This document shows, one piece after another, positions 1 to 7,581 of a stretch of DNA of 28,199 nucleotides. Location: the NCBI GenBank assembly GCA_016873525.1, contig VGXD01000002.1:1-28199 (forward strand), given 5' to 3'. Below the pieces are notes generated by a model, which did not search any database, was not told where the DNA came from, and worked only from the letters and a program-made list of their open reading frames with translations. Numbering within the stretch: position 1 is the first letter of the stretch; each line of letters starts with the position of its first letter. A program made the position numbers and the translations under genes. This DNA is from Nitrospira sp. (GTDB taxonomy: Bacteria; Nitrospirota; Nitrospiria; Nitrospirales; Nitrospiraceae).

Positions 1-976
1 CGCCCAGATCGACTATCTGGTCAACGAAGCGGTGAACCTACGAGCAGGCATGATCCTGGTTCCGATGGGCAAGTTCAACCTCTTGCACGACTCGCCGTTG
101 AACGACCTGACGGACCGGCCGATGGTGGCCAGAATGGTCATGCCGTCCACCTGGTCGGAAGCAGGCGCCGGTTTCTACGGCACCCTCTATCCCGGCCGCC
201 TCTCCAAGCTGGACTACGAACTCTACGTGATCAACGGCCTTCAGAATACCAGCAACGGCACCCTGTCTGCTCCAGGCACGATCATCACGGATCTCAACGG
301 CACACGCAGCGCCCGGGGCAGTGTCGCACGGTCTCCGCACGACGATAAAGCCATCGTCGGTCGTCTGGCCTACAGTCCCATGCTGGGCATCGAAATCGCC
401 GGGTCCGGGTACCACGGCCAATTCAACAACCGGAGCAACAGCGGCGTCAACGACTTCCCCGGCTACGTTGACATGTATGCCATTGACTGGACCTTGCAGA
501 AGGGCCCTTGGGAGTTCATCGGCGAATCGCATTGGGTGCGGATTTCCGGCAACCAACAAGGCAGCAACGTCGGGCCATCGGGCATGGCCGGCTACTACGT
601 GCAAAGCAACTACCATTTTATGCCGGAGTTCCTGAAGCGATTGGCGCCGGACCATTTCACCGATGCGTCAACCTTCACTGCCGTGGTACGGTGGGAACAA
701 ATCGATACGGACACAACCGACATCACCAGGAATGCTTGCCTGGCCGGCATAACTTCCAGCAGCAACTGCCCTGGCAATGTCCGCGAACTGCAGCGGTTGA
801 CCGTCGGCTTGAATTTCAGACCAATCGAGGATACGGTGTTCAAGCTTGACTATCAGTGGAACAACCAGTTGAATACGACCGTCAATAACTTCGCCACCAA
901 CATTCCCACATCCTCGGCTAGGGGAAACCGGGTCGATGGAAACGGGGTCATGGCCATGCTGGCGACGTATTTCTAA
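1..976 (+). CDS. Outer-membrane beta-barrel porin, C-terminal part (5' end outside window)
   Basis: The reading frame is open from base 2, so the gene enters from the left edge; the GTG at 32 is an internal codon, not a real start. About 324 residues are visible. They show the alternating polar/aromatic pattern of transmembrane beta strands, with many Gly, Asn, Tyr and Trp and few long hydrophobic stretches. The protein ends in Tyr-Phe, the terminal aromatic typical of barrels inserted by the BAM complex. The early part (GKFNLL, then a segment around LTDRPMVARM) resembles phosphate-selective-porin-like or general porin families; that assignment is from memory and no substrate can be read. A strong hairpin follows the stop, and the lipoprotein gene starts 64 bases downstream, so the two may share a transcript. 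The envelope location fits the lipoprotein and exported flavoprotein that follow. Confidence 0.72.
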   Translation, partial: AQIDYLVNEAVNLRAGMILVPMGKFNLLHDSPLNDLTDRPMVARMVMPSTWSEAGAGFYGTLYPGRLSKLDYELYVINGLQNTSNGTLSAPGTIITDLNGTRSARGSVARSPHDDKAIVGRLAYSPMLGIEIAGSGYHGQFNNRSNSGVNDFPGYVDMYAIDWTLQKGPWEFIGESHWVRISGNQQGSNVGPSGMAGYYVQSNYHFMPEFLKRLAPDHFTDASTFTAVVRWEQIDTDTTDITRNACLAGITSSSNCPGNVRELQRLTVGLNFRPIEDTVFKLDYQWNNQLNTTVNNFATNIPTSSARGNRVDGNGVMAMLATYF

Positions 977-988
977 ACGGTTTCATCT

Positions 989-1015
989 CCCCCGGCCCCG
1001 TTCCGGGGCCGGGGG
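989..1015 (+). terminator. GC-rich hairpin after the porin gene
   Basis: A perfect 12-bp inverted repeat (989-1000 with 1004-1015) closes a 3-base loop 12 bases after the porin stop codon. It has no T-run behind it, so it is not a textbook intrinsic terminator. It may be a partial terminator or an mRNA 3'-end stabiliser between the porin and lipoprotein genes. Confidence 0.5.
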
Positions 1016-1040
1016 AACCTCTGGGAGAAAAAGGATTCGC

Positions 1041-1499
1041 ATGCTTTCTCTTGTGCGCAGCATTTGTCTCATCGTGATCGCCGGCATGGCAACCGGGTGC
1101 GCATTCCTTGGCGGCATCCAGGAACACTACGTCGTCTGCCCTTACAATACCGCCTGGGACATTGCCGTCGACAGCTTCAAAGACCGTTCGGTCACGGTCA
1201 AGGATAAGGAGAAGGGCCTGATCGAAACCGGATGGACCGAAGTCCCCGTCGCCGGCCGAAAGTACGGAGCCTTCAGCCGAGATATGCCAAGCAAAGACCG
1301 GACGAAGCTGACCCTCTCGCTCAAGCGACTCGACGATGTCACCAAGGTCAGTCTGACCGAGACGAGGGAACGGTGGGGGTTCCGTGGCGGCTCACGGCTC
1401 TTCGGCTGGCAACCGGCCGAACCGTCGGACGAAGACCTGGCGGTGGTCATGAATCGCTTGTCAGCCAAGTTGAAGGAGCGGGGATGTCCCTCCACCTAA
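1041..1499 (+). CDS. Small lipoprotein of unknown function
   Basis: A 152-residue protein. The ATG at 1041 is chosen because it gives a clean lipoprotein signal: Arg6, a hydrophobic stretch of about 10 residues, then a lipobox ending in Cys20 (ATGC). An A/G-rich stretch (aaaagg) lies just upstream. The frame stays open upstream into the porin gene, but a longer product would lose the signal. The mature part is a mixed alpha/beta domain of about 130 residues, with a Tyr-Asn-Thr-Ala-Trp segment near residue 36, several charged strands and a C-terminal helix. The look is loosely BamC/NlpB-like, but I do not recognise the family with confidence. It overlaps the next gene by 16 bases, so the two are almost certainly translated together. 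It is probably anchored in the outer or inner membrane facing the periplasm. Confidence 0.78.
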   Translation: MLSLVRSICLIVIAGMATGCAFLGGIQEHYVVCPYNTAWDIAVDSFKDRSVTVKDKEKGLIETGWTEVPVAGRKYGAFSRDMPSKDRTKLTLSLKRLDDVTKVSLTETRERWGFRGGSRLFGWQPAEPSDEDLAVVMNRLSAKLKERGCPST

Positions 1500-2176
1500 A
1501 AGCGGCGCTCTGGACTCTGACAGCCGCCCTCGCGCTTGGGTTGGCTTCCGGACCAGCCGGGGCCGAGGAACGGATCTACGATTCCGAGTTGCGGCGTTTT
1601 CTCAACGAAAAGGAGTTGAACCACCTCGAGGAGTTCATGACCGAGGAGGAGGCGCTCAAGCTGATGCTGCCCACGTCTCAGCAGATCCGGAAGGAGACCC
1701 TGCGCCTCAGCCCGGACCAGAAACATCTGGTGGAATCCCGTATCGGCTGGAAGTTCCCGGAAGAGTCTTTTGAGGTCTACATCGGCGAGACCGGCGCCTC
1801 CATCGACGGCTATGCAATGGTCCACAACACGATCGGGAAACACAAGCCGATGACCTACATGGTCGGGGTGGACAACCGGGGCCGCGTCACGAACGTCGAG
1901 TTGATGGTCTTTCGCGAGGCAAAGGGCAGCGAGATCGGAAGAAAGCGGTTCATGGTCCAGTACGAAGACAAGACTGTTTGGGACCCGATTCGAATCAACA
2001 AAGACATCGTCAACGTCAGCGGGGCCACGATGTCGGTTCGGTCCTTGAGCGCCGGGGTCAAACGAGCACTGGTCCTGATCGACGAATTTTATCTCAAGCC
2101 CCAAGGCCTTGGGAGCAACCAGGTTGCAGCCAAACGGGCCGAGAAAGGATTTCTGGGTTCGCTCTTCGGCGACTGA
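1484..2176 (+). CDS. Exported FMN-binding (FMN_bind domain) flavoprotein
   Basis: A 230-residue protein. The ATG at 1484 has AAGGAG five bases upstream and sits inside the end of the lipoprotein gene. Residues 1-27 form a Sec signal peptide (hydrophobic core of Ala/Leu, cleavage after Ala-Gly-Ala). Residues about 28-100 are a charged helical extension. The FMN_bind domain spans about 105-202 and contains the motif Ser-Gly-Ala-Thr at 179-182. In this family (RnfG, NqrC and relatives) the Thr carries FMN through a phosphoester bond made by ApbE outside the cytoplasm, so Thr182 is the expected flavin site. The protein should act as a one- or two-electron carrier in the periplasm. No Rnf or Nqr subunits are adjacent; the next gene encodes a four-helix membrane protein, a likely redox partner. 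The electron donor and acceptor cannot be read from the sequence. Confidence 0.88.
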   Translation: MSLHLKAALWTLTAALALGLASGPAGAEERIYDSELRRFLNEKELNHLEEFMTEEEALKLMLPTSQQIRKETLRLSPDQKHLVESRIGWKFPEESFEVYIGETGASIDGYAMVHNTIGKHKPMTYMVGVDNRGRVTNVELMVFREAKGSEIGRKRFMVQYEDKTVWDPIRINKDIVNVSGATMSVRSLSAGVKRALVLIDEFYLKPQGLGSNQVAAKRAEKGFLGSLFGD

Positions 2177-2191
2177 GCCCGATCGCACACG

Positions 2192-2704
2192 ATGCGCAAC
2201 TTCAACAGCCGCTTTCGCCTCCGAGACACGGACCGGCATATCAGACTTCTTTATACCCTGTTTCTTTTGCTCATGCTGGCTGGCTTTGTTTTTTCGTTCT
2301 TCTGGGCCCACAGCATGACCGGGCTTTCGCCTCAGGGTATCGCCGATCATTATCGCGGCTCCGACGCCACCTACGGAGAACCGATGTCGTTTCGGGAACT
2401 GGCGGAGATCACCCATTTTCACCTGTTCACGATGCCGGTGGTTTTCATGATCCTGGTCCATGTGTTGTATCTGACGTCGGTCGGCAACCGATTGAAGCAA
2501 CTCACGACCTACGGGGCCTTTGCCGGAGTCGGCCTCGATCTGATTTCGCCCTGGCTGATCAACTACGTCTCTCCGGTCTTCGTCGTGACCATGCTGACCG
2601 GAGACCTATTGATGACGGCCAGCTTTCTCGTCATGTTCGCAATACCCATGTACGAAATGTGGGTACTCAATCAGCCTTTGTTGGCTGGGAAAAAGCCCGC
2701 GTGA
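2192..2704 (+). CDS. Four-helix, His-containing membrane protein next to the flavoprotein
   Basis: A 170-residue integral membrane protein starting at ATG 2192, 15 bases after the flavoprotein stop; no strong Shine-Dalgarno is visible, so translational coupling is likely. Four hydrophobic segments are seen at about 19-38, 77-95, 106-125 and 128-150. Histidines lie at 16, 40, 53, 75, 77 and 90. His77 and His90 fall in the second helix 13 residues apart, a spacing used by membrane b-type cytochromes for two hemes. However, no His occurs in helices 3 and 4, so heme binding is only a possibility. A loop of about 25 residues between helices 1 and 2 is polar. Together with the exported FMN protein it could form a membrane quinol/flavin electron-transfer unit. 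I do not recognise a named family. Confidence 0.78.
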   Translation: MRNFNSRFRLRDTDRHIRLLYTLFLLLMLAGFVFSFFWAHSMTGLSPQGIADHYRGSDATYGEPMSFRELAEITHFHLFTMPVVFMILVHVLYLTSVGNRLKQLTTYGAFAGVGLDLISPWLINYVSPVFVVTMLTGDLLMTASFLVMFAIPMYEMWVLNQPLLAGKKPA

Positions 2705-2756
2705 TGAACCAGTAACCAAGACGCCCCAATACCGAACAGGCCAGAGGCAAACCGTC

Positions 2757-2800
2757 CAGAGCCCAAGGTCGCACCAGTGCGGCCTTGGGCTCTGTTGTTT
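2757..2800 (+). terminator. Intrinsic terminator after the membrane protein gene
   Basis: A perfect 12-bp stem (2757-2768 with 2783-2794) encloses a second short stem (2770-2773 with 2778-2781) and is followed by TTGTTT. It ends the flavoprotein/membrane-protein transcript 52 bases past the stop codon and lies just upstream of the HD-GYP gene. Confidence 0.82.
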
Positions 2801-2832
2801 GAAGCAACGCACCACGGGTTAGGAGAGGACCA

Positions 2833-3516
2833 ATGGCAACCACAGAAAATGCGCCACGCTTGGGCAAGAGAATGATGCAGGACGTCCTTCATCGCCATGC
2901 TGCACGCAAAGCCGCCCCGGTCTCTCCTCACGGCCGGTTGCAGAGCGAGATGGCCTTGCTGCTCTCGCTCCTGCAAACGATGGCGACGCAACAGCCGCAC
3001 TTGCTCGGCCACGGAGATCGGACCGCCTTCTATGCCCTTCCCTTAGGAAAAGCCATAGGCCTCTCCGCAGCCGATCTGATCCACCTGCACTATGCCGCGC
3101 TGCTGCACGACATCGGTCAACTCACCTTGCCCGACACACTCTTGAGAAAGGACAGCCCCCTCTCGGCAGAGGAATACGAGCAGATCCAGTCCCACCCACG
3201 AGCCGGAGCCGAACTCCTGGAACCTGTCTCGTTCCTGCGAGTCCCGGCCCTGTGGATCGCGCACCATCATGAGCGCTGGGACGGTTCCGGCTATCCCTAT
3301 GGCCTGCGGGGGTCGTTTATCCCTCTGGGAGCCCGCATCCTGGCGGTCGCCGACACCTTCGATGCGCTTACATCCGAGCGGCCCCACAGCGCGGCCCTAG
3401 GTCCGGAAACCGCCATGGGTTTACTTCAAGTGCTGGCCGGCTCGCAACTCGATCCGGATTTGATTGGGACTTTTGTCCGGCTTGCACCAGGACTGACTTC
3501 AACCAAAGACACGTGA
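2833..3516 (+). CDS. Stand-alone HD-GYP domain phosphohydrolase (putative c-di-GMP phosphodiesterase)
   Basis: A 227-residue protein starting at ATG 2833 with AGGAGAGG just upstream. The HD-GYP domain fills about residues 40-215. Visible signature residues include His60, His92-Asp93 (HDIG), His121-Pro122, His144-146, then Asp150-Gly-Ser-Gly-Tyr-Pro and Asp174. The family cleaves cyclic-di-GMP at a bi- or tri-metal site. The usual Lys after HDxG is Gln96 here, a variation that may or may not affect activity. There is no receiver, PAS, GAF or membrane segment; only a basic N-terminal tail of about 35 residues precedes the domain, so input must come from a partner or from expression. Terminators on both sides suggest it is transcribed alone or by read-through. 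It is likely cytoplasmic. Confidence 0.88.
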   Translation: MATTENAPRLGKRMMQDVLHRHAARKAAPVSPHGRLQSEMALLLSLLQTMATQQPHLLGHGDRTAFYALPLGKAIGLSAADLIHLHYAALLHDIGQLTLPDTLLRKDSPLSAEEYEQIQSHPRAGAELLEPVSFLRVPALWIAHHHERWDGSGYPYGLRGSFIPLGARILAVADTFDALTSERPHSAALGPETAMGLLQVLAGSQLDPDLIGTFVRLAPGLTSTKDT

Positions 3517-3793
3517 TGACGTGACGATGGTTAAATTCTTCGGGGCGGGCTGTGCCTCCCGCCCCAGGGCGGGGCGCCTTCGTTCCTCCGGGCCCCCCGC
3601 CCACCCCCATTGTCCGCCGTGAAAGCCTGCGAAAGTGGAGCGTGGAGTATCTCTTCCATAACAACGTTCTAATCCTATAGTAGCGATCTTCTACGCCAGA
3701 GACGTCTAGTCCAGAGCCCAAGCCCACTCAGTGGGTCCTGGGCTTTTTTATTGTCAAATTGACTTAGCTGGATGGAAACGGAAGCCAGCCATT
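3517..3793. other. Gene-free stretch between the HD-GYP gene and the broken outer-membrane gene
   Basis: No convincing coding frame is seen in these 277 bases. The first half is very GC-rich and contains an 8-bp inverted repeat (3542-3549 with 3558-3565, 8-base loop). The second half is AT-richer and ends in a clear terminator. A TATAGT at about 3676-3681 could be a -10 element, but no convincing -35 accompanies it. Confidence 0.5.
3715..3750 (+). terminator. Intrinsic terminator upstream of the broken outer-membrane gene
   Basis: A two-part stem (3715-3720 with 3739-3744, and 3723-3727 with 3731-3735) is followed by a run of six T and then ATT. It is a textbook intrinsic terminator. It presumably ends transcripts from the HD-GYP gene about 200 bases after its stop. 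Its 5' arm shares 13 bases exactly with the terminator at 2757. Confidence 0.82.
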
Positions 3794-4704
3794 ATGAAGA
3801 CCAAACAGTTAGGCAAAGCGATTTTCGTCGCCGCCGCTTGGCTCATTGCCCTTATCAGCGCTGAATGGAGCGGGTTCGCTCAAAATCGGCGGTTCTGAGC
3901 AACCTCTCCGCCTCGCGCTACAATACCTATGCCAACCCCAACACCTTTGCCATCGGGAACAATCAGCCCGGCGCCGAATTGGCAGGGATTGCCGCCACCC
4001 CTGGCGGGGGGTATTTCCGGTACTCGCTCAACGCCCTCTCCAACAGCAATCAAACCGGCGCGCTCAGCGGCTGTCCAGCCGACATCACCTGCGGCACCGG
4101 CGGGAAGGGTCTTAATTTCTACGGCCACGTGACCCAGTCCTTTGGCGGCTACGGCATCGTCACAGGACACCGCATCGGAGTCTTCGGCGTACAGGGCCAA
4201 GCCCCCACGCTGGTCAATTCCACCTGTCCGGCCTGTGCGGCCGTCGGAGGCGACGGGCAACCCTTCACGCGGATTGGAGTCGATCTGAGCACCACCTTCG
4301 ATAGTCAGTGGAACCTCTTCGGCGCCTGGATGCATGCGGTTGACAACAAAAATCTCTTCGCCTCGCAGGGCATCGAGAACGCACGCCACGCCTCCTGGAA
4401 CGGCGCCTTTGTCCAACTTGATTGGTATCCAACCCTCCTGCCGATACTGAACATGCCGGGCTGGCTGTACACCTACCGCTACGACCTCATCCGAAACGAT
4501 CGGCAAGGGGATCCGCTACGTGCCAACAACTACAACGACATCGATTCCCAGACTTGGATGGCCCGGTATTACATCCACCAGTCGGCTCGGACCGACATCG
4601 CCTGGCATGCCGAGTACAATACCTTTCGGGCGAAAGGCGTGGGGGTGGGCGGAGGGGACCAAGTCGGACAAACGCTCTTCGTCGGCTTCGATTTTGCCTA
4701 CTAA
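3794..4704 (+). pseudogene. Disrupted outer-membrane beta-barrel protein: signal peptide out of frame with C-terminal barrel
   Basis: ATG 3794 opens a typical Sec signal peptide (basic MKTKQLGK start, hydrophobic core, cleavage near Gly-Phe-Ala) but the frame stops at a TGA after 34 codons, around 3896-3898. A different frame is open from about 3865 to 4704 and encodes some 270 residues of aromatic, Gly/Asn-rich beta-barrel sequence ending in Phe-Ala-Tyr, a BAM-type C-terminus. This second frame has no ribosome site and no signal of its own. The likely history is an internal deletion that removed the N-terminal half and shifted the frame. From memory, related Nitrospira proteins of about 450-500 residues have a CxxCH heme motif just after the signal, which is absent here. 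A single sequencing indel alone would not restore a full-length protein. A functional short protein is possible but less likely. Confidence 0.65.
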
Positions 4705-4793
4705 GACAAGAGAAGAACTGGGCAAGCCGGGCTACATAACGAAGCAGGCGCTACAGCCTCGACGCCCTGAGAGAGGAGGTTTCGGGAAAATTC

Positions 4794-5117
4794 TCAGAAG
4801 TCCCGGCAGTCTCGGCTGGTCCAGCCCCGCAGGATCTTCTGCTTGTCAAAGGTGAGAATTTCCAAGCAAGGGAGCCGCTCGACCTGCCGGCCGTAGCTGT
4901 ATTCCGGGCTGGTCTCATACCGGTACGTCCAGACGGAGCCGCCCCCCTCCGTGTCCTTGGTTGAGGTCGGAGGCCCCAAGCGTTTCATCACTTGGTCCTG
5001 CGTGGCCCTGTCCAAGCTCTTTTCAAGGTATTCGACGCGCCAAGAGGTGCAGGAAACCAGCATGACGGAAAGGAGCAGAACCGAGGCAACCTGCGCGATG
5101 GATGAACGGAGAGGCAC
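4794..5117 (-). CDS. Small BamE/SmpA-like lipoprotein
   Basis: A 107-residue protein starting at GTG 5117, 12 bases after the topA stop, with an AAGGG upstream. Residues 1-22 form a lipoprotein signal, with the lipobox LVSC ending at Cys23. The mature part has the pattern of the SmpA/OmlA (BamE) fold: a helix with a Met-x-Arg-Leu-Gly-Pro-Pro turn near residues 44-50, then a strand containing Trp-Thr-Tyr-Arg-Tyr. BamE itself is part of the outer-membrane barrel assembly machine, but many small lipoproteins share this fold, so the role is open. Its position right after topA suggests shared transcription. It converges with the broken outer-membrane gene across 89 bases where no clear terminator is seen. 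Confidence 0.75.
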   Translation of the reverse strand: MPLRSSIAQVASVLLLSVMLVSCTSWRVEYLEKSLDRATQDQVMKRLGPPTSTKDTEGGGSVWTYRYETSPEYSYGRQVERLPCLEILTFDKQKILRGWTSRDCRDF

Positions 5118-5129
5118 GATGCGGAACCC

Positions 5130-7475
5130 TTAGCTGGCTTCCCTGTAGCCGCAGTCTTCGTTCCGGCACTGGACCGTGACGCCGGCCTGTTTGCTCGATT
5201 TCTCGACGAGGAACGGAGCCTTGCAACTGGGACAGGGCTTGTTGACCGGACGGTCCCAGATCGCAAATTCGCATTTGGGATAGTTGGAGCAGGCAAAGAA
5301 CGTGCGGCCCTTCTTGCTGCGCTTCTGCGCCAGGTCGCCTCCGTCCTGGGGACACTTGACCCCCAGGGGAAGGGGCTTGGTGGTCTTGCACTCCGGATAG
5401 GCCGAACAGGCGATGAACTTGCCGAACCGTCCCGTTTTGATCACCATCGGCGAGCCGCACTTCTCGCACTTCTGATCGGTGGTCATATCCTGCTTGGCCA
5501 CGATCTTGATCGTCCCGTCCGGGAGCTTCTCGAAGTTCTGCGTGTTCTTGCAGGGCGGATCGTCCTTGTATCCGGGACAGGCCAGGAACTTTCCGTTCCG
5601 TCCCCATTTGATCTCCATCATACGCCCGCACTTCTCGCAGGGCACGTCCGTCGGCGGCTCCACCGTGTCCTTGGGACCGGGGATGTCCTTGGCCTTCTCC
5701 ATGTCCTTGCTGAAAGGGTGGTAGAAATCGCGCACCGCGGTCACCCACGGCTTTTCGCCCTCCTCCACCTCGTCCAGCTCCTTCTCCATCAGCGAGGTAA
5801 AATCCGCGTTCAGGATGTCCGGGAGGCCCTTGACCAGAAAATCGTTGACGGTCTTCCCGGTCTCCGTGGGCACGAACCGTCCCTCGACCTTATCGACATA
5901 TTTACGATCCTGGATCGTCGAGATGATGCTGGCATAGGTCGACGGCCGGCCGATCCCCTTTTCCTCCAGCTCGCGGATCAGCAAGGCCTCGTTGTAGCGA
6001 GGAGGCGGCTGGGTGAAGTGCTGCTTGGACGTGAGGCCGGGAACGGTCTGCCCCTCTTGGGACACGAACCGGAGGCGCTCCCCTTCGGTCAGGGACGGCA
6101 GCCGCCGTTCGGACTCATCGTCGGTCTCCTGGTCCGCCTTCCGGCTCTGGGCGGCCAGTTCCGCGTCTTTGCCCTCCAGATAGACCGCCGTGTGGCCGGG
6201 AAACTTGACGACGGTCCCGTTGGCGCGAAACACGTAGGCCTCGCTCGTCCCCTGCGGCACGGAGTCCACACGGGTGACCTCCAGCACGGCGGGCGCCATT
6301 TGCGAGGCGATGAAACGGTTCCAGATGAGCTTATAGAGTTGGTACTGGTCCTTTTCCAAAAATTGCTTGATGGATTCGGGGTCGCGATGGGCCGAGGTCG
6401 GCCGGACAGCCTCGTGGGCCTCCTGGGCGGCCTTCTGAGTCTTGTAGACATTGGGCGTTGCGGGCAGATACTCGTTGCCAAACCGTTCGCGGACGACCTG
6501 CCTGGCTTCTTCCGCCGCCTCGGTGGAAATCCGAGGCGAGTCGGTCCTCATGTAGGTGATCAAGCCGACCGGCCCTTCCTTGCCGATTTCAAGCCCTTCG
6601 TAGAGCTGTTGGGCCAGAGTCATGGTTTTCTTGGGCGTAAAGCGGAGCTTGCGGGCCGCTTCCTGCTGGAGCCGGCTCGTAATGAAGGGGGCGACGGGGT
6701 TGCGCCGCTTTTCCTTCCGTTCGATGGACTGCACCACAAAGTCCTTGTCCTGGACCGCAGCCACAAGGCGCGCGGCCTCCTGCGCGGAGGCGATCTCCGC
6801 ATCCCGGCCATTGACGCTGTGGAGCTTGGCTTCAAACGGAGGCGGATTCGCGCCGGCCAGGACGGCGGTGATGGACCAGTATTCCTCGGCGCGGAAGGCG
6901 TCGCGCTCCCGCTCGCGGTCGCAGATCAACTTCACGGCCACCGACTGCACGCGCCCCATGCTGAGGCCTCGGCGCACTTTCTTCCAAAGCAACTGGCTGC
7001 CTTGATAGCCGACGATGCGGTCCAGCACGCGGCGCGCCTGTTGCGCATTGACCAAATTCAGGTCGATCTGGCCGGGCGACTGCAGCGCGCGCTTGATCGC
7101 GGACTCGGTGATCTCGTTGAACAGGACGCGGTAGACCTTGCGGTCGCTGTCCTTCGCCTTGCCGCCCTTCGGCTTGCCGCCGATCTCCTGGGCGATGTGC
7201 CAGGCGATGGCCTCGCCTTCGCGATCGGGGTCCGGCGCGAGGTAGACGGTATCGACCTCTTGGGCCTTTTTTTTGATCTCGGCCAGCACCTTGGCTTTGC
7301 CCTTGATCGTCACGTACTGCGGCTCGAAGTCGTGGTCGATGTCCACGCCCAACTTGCTGGTGGGCAAATCCTTCACGTGGCCGATCGAGGCCATCACGGT
7401 ATAGCCGCGGCCCAGGTACTTGGTGATGGTCCGGGCCTTGGCTGGTGACTCCACGATGATCAACGATTTGGCCAT
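5130..7475 (-). CDS. topA: DNA topoisomerase I (type IA)
   Basis: A 781-residue enzyme that relaxes negative supercoils by cutting one strand through a 5'-phosphotyrosine. ATG 7475 has AGGAG upstream. The Toprim domain occupies about 1-150, with Glu9 and the acidic motif Asp82-x-Asp84-x-Glu86. The catalytic Tyr308 lies in ITYMRTDSPR. The C-terminal part (about 613-778) holds four Cys4 zinc-ribbon modules, beginning at Cys613/Cys616 and ending with a CPSC...C...C module; the third starts CPQDGG and lacks the second Cys of its first pair, so it may be degenerate. Length is normal for the family. It follows dprA on the same strand, a pairing common in bacteria, but has a probable promoter of its own in the 106-base gap. 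The product is cytoplasmic and nucleoid-associated. Confidence 0.97.
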   Translation of the reverse strand: MAKSLIIVESPAKARTITKYLGRGYTVMASIGHVKDLPTSKLGVDIDHDFEPQYVTIKGKAKVLAEIKKKAQEVDTVYLAPDPDREGEAIAWHIAQEIGGKPKGGKAKDSDRKVYRVLFNEITESAIKRALQSPGQIDLNLVNAQQARRVLDRIVGYQGSQLLWKKVRRGLSMGRVQSVAVKLICDRERERDAFRAEEYWSITAVLAGANPPPFEAKLHSVNGRDAEIASAQEAARLVAAVQDKDFVVQSIERKEKRRNPVAPFITSRLQQEAARKLRFTPKKTMTLAQQLYEGLEIGKEGPVGLITYMRTDSPRISTEAAEEARQVVRERFGNEYLPATPNVYKTQKAAQEAHEAVRPTSAHRDPESIKQFLEKDQYQLYKLIWNRFIASQMAPAVLEVTRVDSVPQGTSEAYVFRANGTVVKFPGHTAVYLEGKDAELAAQSRKADQETDDESERRLPSLTEGERLRFVSQEGQTVPGLTSKQHFTQPPPRYNEALLIRELEEKGIGRPSTYASIISTIQDRKYVDKVEGRFVPTETGKTVNDFLVKGLPDILNADFTSLMEKELDEVEEGEKPWVTAVRDFYHPFSKDMEKAKDIPGPKDTVEPPTDVPCEKCGRMMEIKWGRNGKFLACPGYKDDPPCKNTQNFEKLPDGTIKIVAKQDMTTDQKCEKCGSPMVIKTGRFGKFIACSAYPECKTTKPLPLGVKCPQDGGDLAQKRSKKGRTFFACSNYPKCEFAIWDRPVNKPCPSCKAPFLVEKSSKQAGVTVQCRNEDCGYREAS

Positions 7476-7537
7476 GAACGCTCCTGTCGCCTCGCTTGTC
7501 TATGAATCGCCACGCCCGTTTCGTCCGGGGGCCGTGA

Positions 7538-7565
7538 TATATACCGACTTCGGCACGCTTTGCAA
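7538..7565 (-). promoter_or_regulatory. Probable sigma-70-type promoter of topA
   Basis: On the minus strand TTGCAA (7560-7565) is followed after 16 bases by TATATA (7538-7543). Both are near consensus in a GC-rich background, and they lie about 60 bases before the topA start codon, in the dprA-topA gap. The start point would be near 7530. Confidence 0.5.
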
Positions 7566-7581
7566 GTCTCTTGAGCGTTCT

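Noticed and set aside
936..1040. An upstream start for the lipoprotein gene inside the porin gene
   Set aside because: It would bury the lipoprotein signal behind about 35 Arg-rich residues; ATG 1041 gives a clean lipobox.
3660..3714. A small RNA from a TATAGT box at about 3676 to the terminator at 3715-3750
   Set aside because: No convincing -35 element and no conserved structure apart from the terminator; too weak to call.
3865..4704. An intact gene starting at ATG 3865
   Set aside because: There is no ribosome site or signal peptide, although the product is an outer-membrane barrel, while a signal peptide lies just upstream in another frame. A disrupted gene explains this better.
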